From NCBI RefSeq assembly GCF_932526225.1, contig NC_064039.1, positions 12,790,139-12,854,138 of the forward strand: a stretch of DNA of 64,000 nucleotides. Direction: 5' to 3'. The notes beneath the pieces are model-generated. The model was not told where the DNA came from and searched no databases. It saw only the letters and a list, made by a program, of their open reading frames with translations. A program made the position numbers and the translations under genes. Origin of the DNA: Nematostella vectensis. Lineage: Eukaryota; Cnidaria; Anthozoa; Actiniaria; Edwardsiidae. Shown one piece after another: positions 12,690-26,255 of the stretch (positions are counted from its first letter, which is position 1; each line of letters starts with the position of its first letter).

Positions 12690-13050
12690 GGACACATAAC
12701 TAAGTGACAAATATAGGATACCTCTATTTAGCGACCACCTAAAGCGGCCACCCTCTATTAAGCGACCACTTCTCAAAGTCCTGAAATATTTGTCACTCAA
12801 ATCCAGTTCAAAACTTATGTTGTTTACTAAAGCAATTACCAGCGGTCAGAAAAGAACCCATTAGATCTATGAACTCTTGGTGTTAAAAAATAACTGTCGA
12901 GAGAGACACACATTTGACGCAAAACCATAAAGCGACCAATGTGGATATTAAGACATAGCAACGCGTAGCAGAGAGAATTTTCAGTTTCATTGCTACGCGG
13001 CCTACCCCGATTAAGCGGTCGATTAGCGCGGTTTATAGGGTAGTCTCTTA
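12690..13050. repeat. AAGCGACCAC-type dispersed repeat
   Basis: Several copies of the short motif (T)AAGCG(A/G)CCAC/TC: AGCGACCACC and AAGCGGCCAC near 12729-12746, AAGCGACCACTT near 12760, AAGCGACCAA near 12930 and AAGCGGTCGA near 13013. Such clustered motifs look like the sub-terminal repeats of a DNA transposon. A related ATTAAGCG motif recurs three times at 20455-20505. No transposase frame is visible. Confidence 0.45.
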
Positions 13051-16000
13051 ATAAGGTATTAGTGTGTACTGTGCTATAAAAAAGATTTGCCATAATTGCG
13101 TTCCTTTTCTCATAAAACGATCAGCCTCTACTCGAGACGTTAAGTGTTGAATTTGAACGCAGACGGTATTACGTTTACGTGTTGCAAGAACGTGTTGTAA
13201 GAACATTGTAGGAAAGGGAAAATCATAAATCGCTTATCAGACACTCCTTTGTTTACATTTGAAAATACACCAGTCTATATGCAAAACAAGCATCCTAGAT
13301 TTAGTCAATGAGACAAGGATTCTTCGTGTCACTTGGCATTGTGCCGAAGCATTCGTCATGAAGGGGGAAGAAATAACGGGAACCTAAAGATTCTTTATAC
13401 ACCTTGTCTGAGTAGGAATAATGAGGAGAGGGAAGAAGAGAAGGGTTTAATGTGAATTGTTAGATGCAGGGTGTACCACAGGGGGGAGAAATTTGGTGAA
13501 TAAAAAGTGGACCGAGGTGAAAATCAGGGGAGGGTACAGACGAGAATTGACTACGTGGCAAAATAGGAAAAGTCGGGGGGCAAAGTGGTACTGAGCTGAT
13601 TTCATAGAGAAGTATAGAGTTTCTACCTTGTTCATATTTCGGTCTTGACGTATGACGAATTGATACTCAATACGTACACAAACGCCGCATTACGATTGGT
13701 CGAATCCTTACAACATAGCCGTAAAATGAAATATAGAAATATGGAACGTTTTCAAGAAATTAAAAGGAAGGCAAAAAGAAAGTTGGATAACAAAAAAAAA
13801 CATAAACAAATTGATACGCAAAGTTTTGAATAAAGAAGTCGATGGCTTCTGTGCAAATATTCTTACTTACTTTAACAGCGGAATGTTCTGTCTACCCCGT
13901 TTTCTTCTGACGAATTTCCGTCATCCTTTTGCTTAATGAGAAAACCACCTCAAGCTAATGAATGCAGAGGACTTGTATTTGCCTTAGAGATCTTATCCAC
14001 AAACTTTATGCCTTGCCGTGTTGAACGAGAAACTCAAGAATCGAGCAGGATGTAGATTCATCATTCCCGTTACACTACTCTTGTGCGCGTCATACCACCT
14101 AAGTACATTTCCGGCGGAATTTGAGCTGAGTAAGCAATTGGGTTAAGGGGAAAGCGAGAGGATAATGCCTAATTACGCGCGTTTTTTTTTTTCTAACGCA
14201 CAACTCGCAGAAACGCATAAGGCGATATTTAATATAGGAAGTCTACTAGTCGGTATCTCCAATCAACCCTAGACTGCTTCTCTTAGAATAACACTTATAT
14301 CGTTAACGTATGAAAAAAGGAACAAAATATCAGCTGGACTGGATGAAAGTACACTTCACTTTGAAGAGGAAGGAACAAAGAATTAACAAGAAATCCACTT
14401 TAGTTGGGATCGCATTTGCGAAAAGGGGAATGTTTGTTTAACTGATGATTCAACATTCTCTTATTCACTATTTCCTGTGAGTGTATTTGTAGTCGGGCCC
14501 AGGTTAAGATCCCTCTACAGTTTCCCTACAGACTTAATTTTAAAAAAAAACTTCGCCTGATTTTGTAGAGTAAAACAGAACTGTCCCATTTGCCGCCCGT
14601 GTTAGCGCAAACCTTTAAGAAGGCGCTTTTTACAGAAGAGGAATGGGGTCATTATTACGGTCATCAATTTTGGGCGTCAGTTATCTTGAGACGGAAAGGA
14701 GATGTAGGCGGAGCCAAACAAATATATTTCCGTTATACACTCGAGAAGTAAAAAAAATGTATTTTTCACCCTTCGACTAGATGTAGCTCGTGTTACAAAG
14801 TCAATAATAAGCTATCTCACTTAAAAGTCGACGGATGTACTTACATCGTGGTATAAATCTAATTTAAATGTTTAGCTATAGCAATTTTCTTCCAGGCGAA
14901 ATAAGAATTCCAATAATAGGTTCATCAAGCCCTGAAATAAACTTTCATTTAGAAAATAATGTCTCTTGAAGCTCGACTTTTTCTCATAACGGACCCCAAA
15001 ACGAATGCAAATGCCTTTTAAAATATAACCTGTGTAAGCGTCGGTTTCGAATGGTAACTAATTAGCAACTTGATTTATATCGATCGGGATGTATTTTGCA
15101 ATAGCCTTGACTCGACGAATGGCTTGCTGTTAGGTTCTCACTTATAAAAGACAAGCCAAACGCGACCTTCAATGATGATGCCAACAAAAGGGATTTTTTG
15201 TAATATCGTGCAGTAAAGTATTTATATATTTGACATAATTTTGCGGTAAACCAAAAATGATTTAAAATATCAGTGATAACAAAATAACGAGGACGCTTTC
15301 ACAAGAGATATTGTAGATTTTTTTGAAAAAAAAAAAGCAATCTATTTTTTTAATCTTGTTCCCTTTCTGGCAAAGAAAAGAAATTTAATTGAAAATTTGA
15401 ATGCCTATTATTATTATTATTTTATTTTTCATTTGTATTGATTTCAAATCTACATTCTGGCTCGAACATTAGCAGTACAGTTTAATTTCTATATACCACT
15501 TTTTCCTCATTTTCTCCTTAAAAAGCTGTTTAGCTGTTTTTTTCCCTATTGTGTAGCAACTTCTTATTGTGTTTTTCAGCTTTCCTTCAACGACGACAAC
15601 AATACGTACATCTTAAAATGGATAGTTTTTGTTTATCAATGAATACTGCAGTAACTGGAATCTCGCAGTATCCTACCATTACAATAAACAAACTAAAGAT
15701 TATTTAAAAATAGCTTTTAGAAGAGCGAAAAATCACAGACGATACTCATCTTCTATAAAAGCTTGGTTCTAAGTACTTCAGTTATCAGCGAGTATAAAGG
15801 AAACTTAAATACATTACGTTGACAAAAAGGGACATTTAAAAATGGCTTCTGAGATTGAAGGGCTATCGGCTCTTAAAAAGAAATTATTCACACACTAATG
15901 TCTGATCGTTTTATATATTGGTTCGAGCTTATTTTAAGTCCCAAGGAAATCCTTAAGTCGCCACCAAATAAAAAAACCTTCTTAAGCTGTGTAAAACAGA

Positions 16001-18200
16001 GAAATTGGTAAATTCCTGTGATCAAAACAGTTCAAATTAGCCACCTATTCTGTTTTGGAGTACATCTGGTTATGCACCCATCCACGAGAAAGCGATAAAC
16101 AAAAAGTCAAAATGTGTGAGAGACAACAAGTTTCAAATCGTGAGCTTCTTACCTTGCTAAGGATAGGTGGTTTATTGCCAAGTTTGTCTTTTTACTTAGC
16201 TTAGTCTCGCTCTGTCTGTGGTGGGTAAAAATGTTTCCTCTCTGCGAAAGTGAGAAAGCAATATGAGTAATCAAGGCGGAGTTAATGGTACAGCAATAAT
16301 TTGCGTAACATTTCTATCTGTGATCACCTATGAGTGGTCGCCTCTAAATGGCCAGCAAAGTGCTAATCACCTGTTGCCATGGGGATTTGTGACGTCAAGC
16401 GAAAATGTAAAAGTGCATGCACAATACGCTTTCTCACCATCCTAGGGTTGAATGACTTTCTGCTCATACGCGGCATTTTTTTTATCTCAATAAGCAACTG
16501 TTTTAAATACATTCGCGCCTTTAAAAGATCAATAAAAACCGTTGAAAACGTTCACGTGAAATAGTCCGCATGATTTGTACAGGGATCAACACTTTATTCG
16601 GTTGGTGTTTTTGTAGGCAAACATGAGGGAAAGTGCTCAAAGACACCGGTTTATTAAGAAACCGCACAAATCCTTAGTGTCTACGCCTTGATTACTTCTT
16701 AATTTCTCTCCAACGAGTTAGTTCATAATTGATGATTGCTCTTAGTGGTTCATTTTGAATTAAATTTTCTTTTTGCTTGCTCTTCTCGTCGGCAAGAAAC
16801 ACGGAAGTCGCAGATATGCTATAATTTGCGAGAGATGGTTAAAATCAAGGCTGTTAATAATGTCCGCGGTGTATAAAAGGACGCGATTACGCTCACATAA
16901 AACCATTGTTTCGTAAAGTGGACTTAACGTTTAGCAAAGAATTTCCGTTAAGCCTATTTGTCCCAGTCATAGAAAAAAAAACACTCGATTTATGTATTTT
17001 TTTTTCTAATCTGTAACCAATCCTCTGGATCCTCTTGGATTGGCCTAAAAAGCCGGTCTTCTTTGTCATACTAAAAAATCAGATATTTAGTACGCTATTT
17101 TATCTGAACAATGTTATCATGACATGATTATGCTTTTCGTTTTGGTTTAAGTTCGTTTTCTTATTTTACTTTTAGGTAATACATTGTTTCAGCGTTTAAT
17201 ACCCGGCCAAAAGTTGTTTTAAGAGTAGAGCGAAATAAGTTGCATTAACCAATCCTAAATTAATGTCAAAGGCGGCGGACAAAAGGTGGGGGCGCCAAAT
17301 GACAAGTAGGTGATAAACATGAACGAATTTAACGATGCAATTTCATGGAATTTATGTAGGCGTTTAAGTTTCCCTTTATATAAATCACTATTTTTTATGA
17401 CAAATATGAAATCTCATTACTAATAATATAGTAGATGCCATGCTATCTATGCCTTCCCGGTATAGCTACCAACAAGCTTTCGAAAACACTAGGCGTCCTA
17501 CAGCTTAGTAACCTTTGTACGCCTCTCTCGCATCACAAGACACTCATGTTCCGAGCATAGCTAATACTGAACCGTCATCAAAACGCAACTATAAAAGCAA
17601 CAACAATACTTATAATAATCCAAAACTACAACCCCTTATCCTGCATTGATATTTTTTTATTTATATCCAATAGAATGATAGCTGAAGTTAATTGATTTTC
17701 AATTAAATTTCAATTATTACATTGCCTTGTATTACCGGCCGGCTCTGTGCGGTGCAGGAGTGAGTGTGTTAATTCTTAGAATATTATTGGAACTTATATA
17801 GCTCGCGTAACCTCTAATGGTTTCTCTGTGAGCTTCCTGTGATTGTTTTTTATTTTTTATCTATATTATCCTTTGCAATATAGTAGTAAACAAATAACAA
17901 ATAGAGTAGTAAACAAATAACAGAAAATTAGAGATGAATAAAACAATATTTGAAGTCTGAGATTCTACTGCTTGTCTTATCTAATCGCACAAAGCTTATG
18001 GTGAACCCAAAAAGAAATTATGACGTTATATAGTTATCATTTGCAACGCAATATAGAAGTTTTACTCCTCAGATGATACATCTTGCCATCAGCCATTTAC
18101 CATTCTTACGTTGCGTGGGGGATTGGATCAAGTTGATAAGCGAACAGCATGCTGGGAAGATTTTAGGAGACGCATGTTGATGTGATACCGAATTAAAACT
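13051..18200. other. AT-rich intergenic DNA, no supported gene
   Basis: Short frames only. A lysine-rich 62-codon frame at 13645-13833 has no recognisable domain and is not called a gene. A TAT/ATT run lies near 15405-15425. I see nothing else that can be annotated. Confidence 0.6.
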
Positions 18201-18589
18201 GGAAAACGGTAGGTTCTGGAATCCGTGACCAGTTTCGCAATTCTACTTTTCACTTTTCAGGCGAATAAGGTAACAGACACAAGAAATTTCTTTTGTCCTT
18301 TCGATCTTGAATATACATTAAAATCCATTTTTGCTAGTCAAAATTTGTCAAGAGTTTAGAAAATTGTCCTACATTTTTCCATTAAAATCTAGCTTTTCCG
18401 TATTTTGCAATAGAAGAGGGAAATTAATTTTTCTATAGCTTTTTCTCGATTTCCATCTTCTCAAAAAGGCACGATTTTGCTGCGCGTTTTCTCAACTCTT
18501 ACAAATACAGAAGCCTAAAATTAGTTTTTTTTCATTTCGAGGTAACAAAAAAAAAAACAAGAAAAAAGTTACGGGCCACTTTCGGCAAT

Positions 18590-18925
18590 TCGGGGTGCAG
18601 GGGGTGCGAAAGCATTCCCCCACAAAGGCCAAAAGTCCACTTTCGGTTCTCAATAGACGTGATATTCGTAGGCAAAACTATTAAGTATAAGCTAGATCAC
18701 TCTGGTATGTCATTAATCCATAAGTCAGACTTTATTTGTAGCCAAATCCGACAATAAACATCCCGTGGAGGTACTGCAAAGGCATGAAAAAAACTTTTTT
18801 TGTTCTGTCAGGCGTGGTCAGATTTTTATCAGAAAACTCCCTCATCCCCCCTCCCCCAGAAAAATTTGGTCCACCGGGGGCTCCAGCTTTTTCGGATCCC
18901 CCCCCCCCCCTCCCCCATCATAAAC
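18590..18925 (+). mobile_element. GTGCGAAA/GGTCCACTTT repeat family, copy
   Basis: It shares with 50107-50436 an ordered set of blocks: GTCCACTTTYGG, TCTCAATWGACGTG, CTAGATCACTC, CGACAATAAACRTCCCGTGG and TACTGCAAAGGCAT, ending in C-runs around GGTCCA-CTTTTTCGGAT. Further copies lie at 28084-28320 and 37394-37572. It is a dispersed non-coding element with C/G-rich ends. Confidence 0.7.
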
Positions 18926-21265
18926 CATTTGACTGCACACAGAGAATTGATTGGTCACGTTGGTATGATTGACAACGCGCTATCAGACGAGAAATGGATT
19001 AACAAATTCTCGCGATCGCGCAACAAAGAATTCGGCTATAATCGTTAATTTTTGGGTAATTTGTAAAAAAAAAAGCTCTTATGAACTTGAGCCTCGAGAT
19101 CCTTATGGCGGCTCTTAACATTTTGGAAAATATCAGGCTAAACGTTCGTATAAAAAAATCTTATTAAAAACGACCGCGAACATCAATAAATAATAAATGC
19201 TGCCCCGCTGTAGAGTTAGGCCTAGTTTATTCAAAGGCTGAAGCCACGAAGGGGAGAGCCTGATTTTCAGCCTATCAATAAAAGTTTCGCCTCAGTCGAT
19301 TTATTGAGCGCACACGGTGATGGTATGAAAATCAGGCTGAGAGGGTGGGAAATGAGCAATTATTCTAGGTCTCGGGGAGGGTTACCCTGACAACTTCACA
19401 ATGTGATTATTTTTCATGTTAAAAATGTAAAACATATCATCAGTATAGCAGAAGGAGGAGCCACAGGGACTCGAGATCCGCTGGGCCTTGGACATTGTGT
19501 CTTATGGGACATGGAAACATGCGTTCTATTGATATCGCGTTTCTCCAACACGTCATCCAAACGGAATTCAGCGCCGCGAAATCGTCTTGAGTTCGATAAT
19601 ATGGAGAAATTCAATTGTGCCCCAAGAGACTGTCCCACATGCTGCACTACTGTGGAGGCGTGGTGATATCACTCTAACGCAACTAGTTCCCTCCAGTTCC
19701 TTATTGTATGCCAACGATTGAGCGCGCGTTTTGAGCGGTCGATTCGCGGGCCCGCGGGGCAACACGAAAATCTTTCTGTAAAAAAAAACAACAAGAAGAC
19801 GCGCGAAAATATATTCTAAAAAATAGGAATAATATATAGATTTAGGCACTGCCAAAAAGCGGAGCCAGCGTACAATCTATTTAAGCCATATTATAATCAA
19901 TCAATCAATCTTTTATTGAATATTTTAAATGTAAGTACTATAAGGGAAAAGCTGAATCCAGAGGCTTATTAAGCTTAATACATATATGTATGTATATATG
20001 CAATGTGTGAGTGAAGCCGTTCATAGAAGAGTTCGTGATGCACAGGTGTAGAGTGGGATATGTATGTAGGTTTATTTTTTGTTGTTGTTTAACCCAGAAA
20101 AACTTGTTTGGGTGTATTTGTAGGTATCATCAATAACGGAACATTGAAGAATTGAAAACAACTATAGTTTTTTTTACAGCAAAATGGGTGCTTTTTTATT
20201 CTCTTCAACATTTAAAACCATATCAGCTCACAACACATTTCTATACATAAGCATATTGCTTTTGCCAGTGAATGTGCTTCATACTTGCCTACACTGTCCA
20301 AATTCCCTTTCTTCCTTTCACATTGCACTACTAGATTTTCTTGATTTTTATAATTTTCTTTCAATAAAAGGGTAATAAAAGTTATTTGGTAAAAATTAAA
20401 AATATTGGCTAAACAATTTTATCAACCTTATTTACTGTGTTTTTGGTTATTACATTAAGCGTCGAGTGTTCTTAAATTAAGCGTTAGTGTTACATTAAGC
20501 GGTGATACAAGACGTAGTTCGATTTTTAGAAGTTTGCGTCCAACGCTCGATCCTTGCTCAATCAATCTATCCCTGAATAACTTACGAGGGAGAGCTTTAT
20601 TTTCATAACTAGAGGGGGAGGCCCTATATAGTTGATTAATTTGTGCCAAAAAAGCTCATCAATACAAAACGTGCCTTCCCCATGGATACCGTGGTAAAAA
20701 GCATCGAAAAACAAACAAGCCACGTCACACGATACGCACGTCTGCAGGATGTGAGCAGACGAATTGCCGAAATCGGACCGTGACTTTTTACTTGTTTTCT
20801 TTGTTTTCGCGAAAAAACAACTACCAGTAATTCTTGGCTTCAATATTTCTGTTAGAGATGTAAATTGCCCAAAGCAAAACCGCGCCTTTTGAGAGGATAA
20901 AAATCGAGAAAAGCTAGAGAAAAATTAATTTTCTGAACTCTTGACAAGGTTTGATTAGCAAAAAAACTGCATGTTAATGTTTTTCTAAGATCGACAGGAA
21001 AAAAGAAATACACTCTTTTTTTATAAGAACCTTTTTTATAAGAACGTCCAGCCTGAGATTTCACCTTGAAAATGCTAAGAACATGAAAAGGCTCAATTAT
21101 TAGCAACACATTGCTTCTTTAGTCTTATGTGTTCTAAAATGCAGTGTTAAATTGTATCCACTAAATAAATAATAACCTTAAATATTATATTGCTATTGAT
21201 CATTTGTGTAATATAATTTCTCCTCCTAATAATTCATTGGGTAATATATTTTATAAACACTAATA

Positions 21266-23313
21266 TTTAAAGAGACCATGACACGAAAAATACATAAGCT
21301 TTTATAACAAAATATAGCTATCGATATTGATTACAGGAATTTTTGAAATCGTGTTTTGAAAACGTCTTGTCTTGGCGACTTTTTTTTGATTGGCTGACGT
21401 CAAGAGTTGTACACACTTGACGGGGTTCCAGTCGGACTTCGCTTGCCATTGTAGATTTGTAAAGATGAGGACGAGTATATCTCTTGTATTTTTTCTCTTT
21501 TCAAGACTTGGTAAAGAAAGATGATTACAATTTTCAAACAATGGATCCAAGAACAACTTTTTCCTATCACTAAGATAGGGAATTAATCGAAACCTGAAGT
21601 GAATGGAATGAAAAGACATCTCTGGAGTGTTTACTAGTTCGAGTCGATCAGTTCATTCAAGCAAATGAATTTCAACCGGATTATTTTGGCTTGTTTTGAG
21701 CACTATGCTTCATTTGTACCGGTAAGGATGAATGTTTTGATTATTAAAATATGTTCTATTGGATTGGACTTCATTTCAATGAATTTTTATTCGCAAACTG
21801 AGTTGTAGATATAATTACCTTTTTTTTCACGTGCGAATGCGAACGGCCATAAAAGACGGGGCGGGTAAAAACTTCACTAAAGTTAGTAAACTCACAAAAA
21901 TACCAGTTTACTTCAAACAGCACCCCGGGGTGGAAAATGTTATAATTGTAATAATCTGATTCACTGCTGAGTCTCAAAGTACAACAAATTGCCGAACGGG
22001 AAAGCGAAATAATTTGTTTTACAGCGCCGATTGACAACATAATTTGATTCAGTCATTCAAGGAATGATATTTCTCTACATTAAAAACAGTCGAGTTATTG
22101 ACAATAACCAGTCCTTACAATCGGGAGGGAGGAAGGGTAAACATAAAATTCGAATTTGTTCTAGAACCAAGAAAAGCACGGTGAAGGGTGAAAAGTTTTC
22201 TTGTGAGTGTTTTCTTATCGCACCGTACGCTTTGTTTTGCCGCCGTTGTTTTGCTAGTAAATGTACATTTGTGCGGTTGTTGTACATTCCCTTTCACTTA
22301 TACCAAGTTTTGATGGCAGTTTTTCTTTTAAAAAACATTAAAACTATTAAGGGATTATAATGCTAGTAACATATACTGCATTTGTAGAGAATTAAATACA
22401 ATCGAGTTTTTTTTGCTGTTTACTCATTGATGAGTTTTAGTCCTCGCATCTCAACCTTCTTTTTAGATTCTAGATTTCCAGTCGTTTCTCGAGTTTGATA
22501 TCTTGACGTTTTTTATCTCTTTGTGTGGATGATTTATAGCTTGCTTCCCTTGTAATCTATAGGTTTCATTATTTAGTGCATAAAAGTTTTATTTAGTTTT
22601 ATTAAGTTTTTTTTAGTTTTATTTAGTGCGTAAAAATGTTCTTCTAAGAGCGTGTTTTGTTCTTGTGACAATTCGCAATAATTATAAATTGTACGAAAAA
22701 AATTATAAACATTTTTTTCCCTGTATTGTTTGAAAGCATAGACGCTTTCAAAATATTTATTCTGCTTTGCAGAAATATAGATGCGTTACTTTTTGCCTTG
22801 TAATATCGTTTCGCAATTATTAACAGCGTATGTCTTATTGCTTTGATCACAATTGTGATCGAAAAAGGAGTGAGTTTGCCGAAAAGTTGGGTGATTCGCG
22901 CGCTAATGGTGTTCAAAATCTTTTTAAAAATATTAATAAAAATCACCGCTCCAATTGCTGAAGGATTCCTTATGGATACTTTGCTCAGGTTACACTCAGC
23001 TTTTTTCTGGGGAAGATTCGGAATCCACGATCAATTATATGTGTATTTTGGGTGGGGGTCGTCCTATTTTGTATGGGAATGTCTAATGTTTATCACCCAC
23101 TTGTACAACTCTTGACGTCACAAGTGATATGCAAATTAGATATTCGGATGTCGCCGGTTTCATGCGAAAATTTGCCAAAATTGCTCATTTTAAAAGGATC
23201 AAAAATCAGGTTTCCGTCCGTTAGAGGAATTATTGTTGGGTATAACGCTACTATACTAACTAGTCAATTTGTCAAAATAAGCAAAAGAGGATTTCGTGTC
23301 ACGTTCTCTTTAA
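21266..23313. mobile_element. Putative 2-kb DNA element with terminal inverted repeats
   Basis: The left end TTTAAAGAGACCATGACACG and the right end (reverse complement TTAAAGAGAACGTGACACGA) match at about 20 of 22 positions. A sub-terminal motif TGACGTCAAGAGTTGTACA is also inverted, near 21397 and 23104. The interior has only short open frames, so it is non-autonomous or decayed. Confidence 0.55.
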
Positions 23314-23863
23314 GAACATCATTAAGAACATTTTCAGCCTTAATAAAATGCTGCAAAAATAAGAACGGCCCAGCCTCAACTGAAAATAAGACGTTTTTAT
23401 AAAAAAAAAAAGAGTGTAATGAATTTCTTAAGTTTTTTCCAACCTCTCAGTTAACCTTATTCGCCCGAAAAGGGAAAAGTAGAATTGCCAAAACTGGTCA
23501 CGGATTTTCTAGGCAATCTGTTCAGAATATTTTCGTTAGTTAGATTCACAGTTCGACCCCATGTTGTATTGCTTCATATTCTATTTCTAGAGTATAAGAT
23601 ACTAATGCATGGATAATTCTATTTTTGTTATTATTAGATTTTCAATATTTAAAATTGGTGGCATAAGTATCATAAACTAATACGCTAAGAAAGAATACCC
23701 ATACGAACGTGTTGGAAAAACTTCGATTGCATTTGACCCAATAAGGCAGAGAAAAGCGGAGGAAATATTCGTTCTCTTAGGTTATGGTCTCTTGATTAAG
23801 CTTATTAAACGGCAAATATTCCCCCAAAGGCTTCTGGTGTAATTTTCGCGATACTTAATTTTA

Positions 23864-23914
23864 GCGTCACTTTATTTTCGCGAATCTTTTAAAATCGCGA
23901 AATTAAAGTGACGC
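23864..23914. other. 20-bp near-perfect hairpin
   Basis: GCGTCACTTTATTTTCGCGA pairs with TCGCGAAATTAAAGTGACGC (19 of 20), with an 11-base loop. Extra partial copies of TTTTCGCG and GCGAAAATAAAGTG flank it. Probably a small foldback transposon. Confidence 0.75.
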
Positions 23915-23929
23915 GAAAATAAAGTGTTA

Positions 23930-25935
23930 TAAGGTAGCTCATGTATTTGATACCCATGAGGCATTGCGGACTACAACACATGGATTCTCCTAGTTCAGAC
24001 CAGCTCAGAATATTTCCTTTTCTGGAAACACAAATATGGCGGCCTAAATGGATAATGACGTCATCATTCAAGCCCCTCGCCCATTACCGCCGGGAAGATA
24101 TATTTTTCGCTTTAAAAGCTTTTCCTCGTCGATTTTTGCAATTTTAGAGCAGCCAGTGTGTTAGGATATCTTCCCAAGATATCTCGTGCAAGGCTTCGAA
24201 GCGATGGAGTAAAAATGTGGAAGATGGTAAGTATTTATTCGAAGGGAATTGGAGCTCTGCAGCGCCATGTTTGACCGATTCCGAACCCAAACACATGTAG
24301 AAATTTGCCAAGATCTCTCTACAATAGTTTTTCTGGGCTTTGAAAACAATAATTCTGGGAATAAGGGGTTATGTAGCTTTCGAAATCGGTATGTCTCTAT
24401 ATGAGACGCGACGCCAGTTGCTGGGACGTTTGGCTTCTTTAAACAATATCGTGTTGAGCTCTGCACATCACCGACATAAATATAGGAAACAAGGGGCCCC
24501 CCTACACTGTCAAGTGGACTGCTTCGATTGATAGCTAGCCTAGCCGTATTTATTGCTATCATTTTTTGCTTTTTCTGGCTGATTTTAAAACCAGAAATCT
24601 TATACAGCGCTGCCAAAGTTTATTTTTAACTAGCTAAATTGAGTAAAAATAAAATTAGTGTGTGAGGCTATAGTTTCAGTTTGCTCCTCTGCAATAAGGC
24701 CATCATAAATAATAAGCTACTGTACTCTATAAATCAAATTGAAAAGAAATCCCTCCCTCTTTTCTTAATATAATTGTTACAATTTATTTCAGATATTGAC
24801 CATGGCAAAGAAGATAAAGATAAGTATATAAGGATGGACAGAGAGATCATTGAATTTTCTCCTTCCTATTCCACTCTTTGTGATAAAAAACTTACTACTA
24901 TTCTTTTTTTTGAATATTTGTTTTATTTGTTCAAACTATGTGTTATTGACTATTACACTTTTTGAAAGTATGGTTACAAACTGACCCCCCAGTTCCCCCA
25001 GACCCCCCATGCTCTAGGGACATTGTCAAATATTTAGATTTATGAGTTATACAAAAGATGGGCTGGTTGGTACAAGCCAATCAAAAAAAAATTCAAACTG
25101 TGTCTTCTATTTGTTTTATTTGATATTCTGTATACCACATGCTTTTTGTGTGTAGGAGATGAGATGATATAAGCTTATACCACTATTAAGTCATTAAAAC
25201 AAATATGAGATACTGTTGTGTCAGGTCATTTTCTGCAGTGGCTGATCCAGGTGTGGTTCTGTGGTCCAATGGTCCAATCCTTTTTTAGCACAAAGCTATT
25301 GTAATAGTTTTTATAAATTGGACCACCTTTGAAAAATTCTAGACCCCGAATCAATTTTTAACAGCGCCTGCACAAGGCAATTTGAAAACTGAATGTTCAT
25401 GATCGACCGGCAAACTCGGACGGGCTGCATATATAACTTATTGAAACTAAACACAACACACCGTAAGGCATGTATTTATGCATGTATTATGAGCTTCGGA
25501 GGACGCAACGAAAACCATTTGCAGTACTGAGTAGTCAACTCCAGGGTCAAGAATCCATGCCTGCTTGTCCACCGTTAAGTGTGTCTTCGAATTCCAGTAT
25601 AATTACGCTTCCAAGCTGTAATTCAATCGTGATGACCATCATCCTCGCCGTCATATATTGACTATAGCGAATCGGACTTTCCCACCGAACATAGCCATTC
25701 GAAATTTAAATGTTTACCACATCTTTGCTGTTTTATGCTCATATTATCGTCTCTCTATGGCCGCCATGTTTTTTTTTTACTTAGGTCCAGCTAGTGTTAT
25801 GACGTCATCTTACAATTTGATCTGTGATTGGTTGTGATTGGTTTTAATGTTTTGATGCCCCGAATGTCAAAACAAAAAAAGTGTTTCCAGAAAAGGAAAT
25901 ATTCTAAGCTGAAGACCTGGGACTCTCTTTGCGCT
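23930..25935. repeat. Inverted repeat pair around a 1.8-kb interior
   Basis: AGAATATTTCCTTTTCTGGA at about 24007 recurs inverted at about 25880-25900. A TGACGTCAT motif is present at 24056 and 25799, and GGCGGCC and GGCCGCC occur near 24040 and 25760. A diverged relative of 23945-23985 lies at 34372-34412. The frame on the minus strand at 24161-24616 has no recognisable domain and lies within this repeat. Confidence 0.5.
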
Positions 25936-26054
25936 CGACATTCTGGACTAGGATTCTCCGGGTGCAAACTTATTTGAAATGGATGTAAAACAATGAACGC
26001 AATGTATAGTAGCCTATAAAACCTAAATGAGCAACGCATGATGAACCATCCATC

Positions 26055-26250
26055 AGAGGGGATTCAGTGGTGGGGCATGAGGACCCCGCCTCCTATTTTC
26101 AGATAATTGGCCTAAAAAATTACAAGAAATATAACAGTATAAGGAAATCCACGGAAGAACATTGAATCCCCCTCCTTTCTTGAAACTCTTGCTTCGCCCC
26201 ACCCCCCCCCCCCCCCCCCTTTCTGGAACTCCTGGACCCGCCCCTGACCA
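26055..26250 (-). mobile_element. Dispersed short repeat, copy 1 (inverse of 63148-63303)
   Basis: Read on the minus strand it matches 63148-63303: a GAGTTCCAGAAAG/GGGGG start, then AGTTTCAA-AAGGAGG, TTCTTC-GTGGAT-TCCTTATA, and an end rich in CTGAAAATAGG-GGG. It has poly-C and poly-G ends and no coding capacity. Confidence 0.65.
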
Positions 26251-26255
26251 TGTAA

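Larger units (their letters stand above)
18205..23520. repeat. Nested block of diverged inverted repeats
   Basis: Inverted segments pair across this block. 18215-18285 pairs with 23445-23515 (shared core ATCCGTGACCAGTTT, then CAATTCTACTTTTC and GCGAATAAGG). 18335-18490 pairs with 20862-20970 (TTGTCAAGAGTT, AATTAATTTTTCT, TTTTTCTCGATTT cores). A 2-kb inverted-repeat element lies inside. The arrangement suggests old DNA transposons inserted into one another. No transposase is readable. Confidence 0.55.

Noticed and set aside
13645-13833. Lysine-rich 62-codon small protein
   Set aside because: AT-rich intergenic context; no homology I recognise and no transcript signals.
24161-24616. 151-codon minus-strand frame
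   Set aside because: No recognisable domain, and it lies inside an inverted-repeat block related to other non-coding copies.
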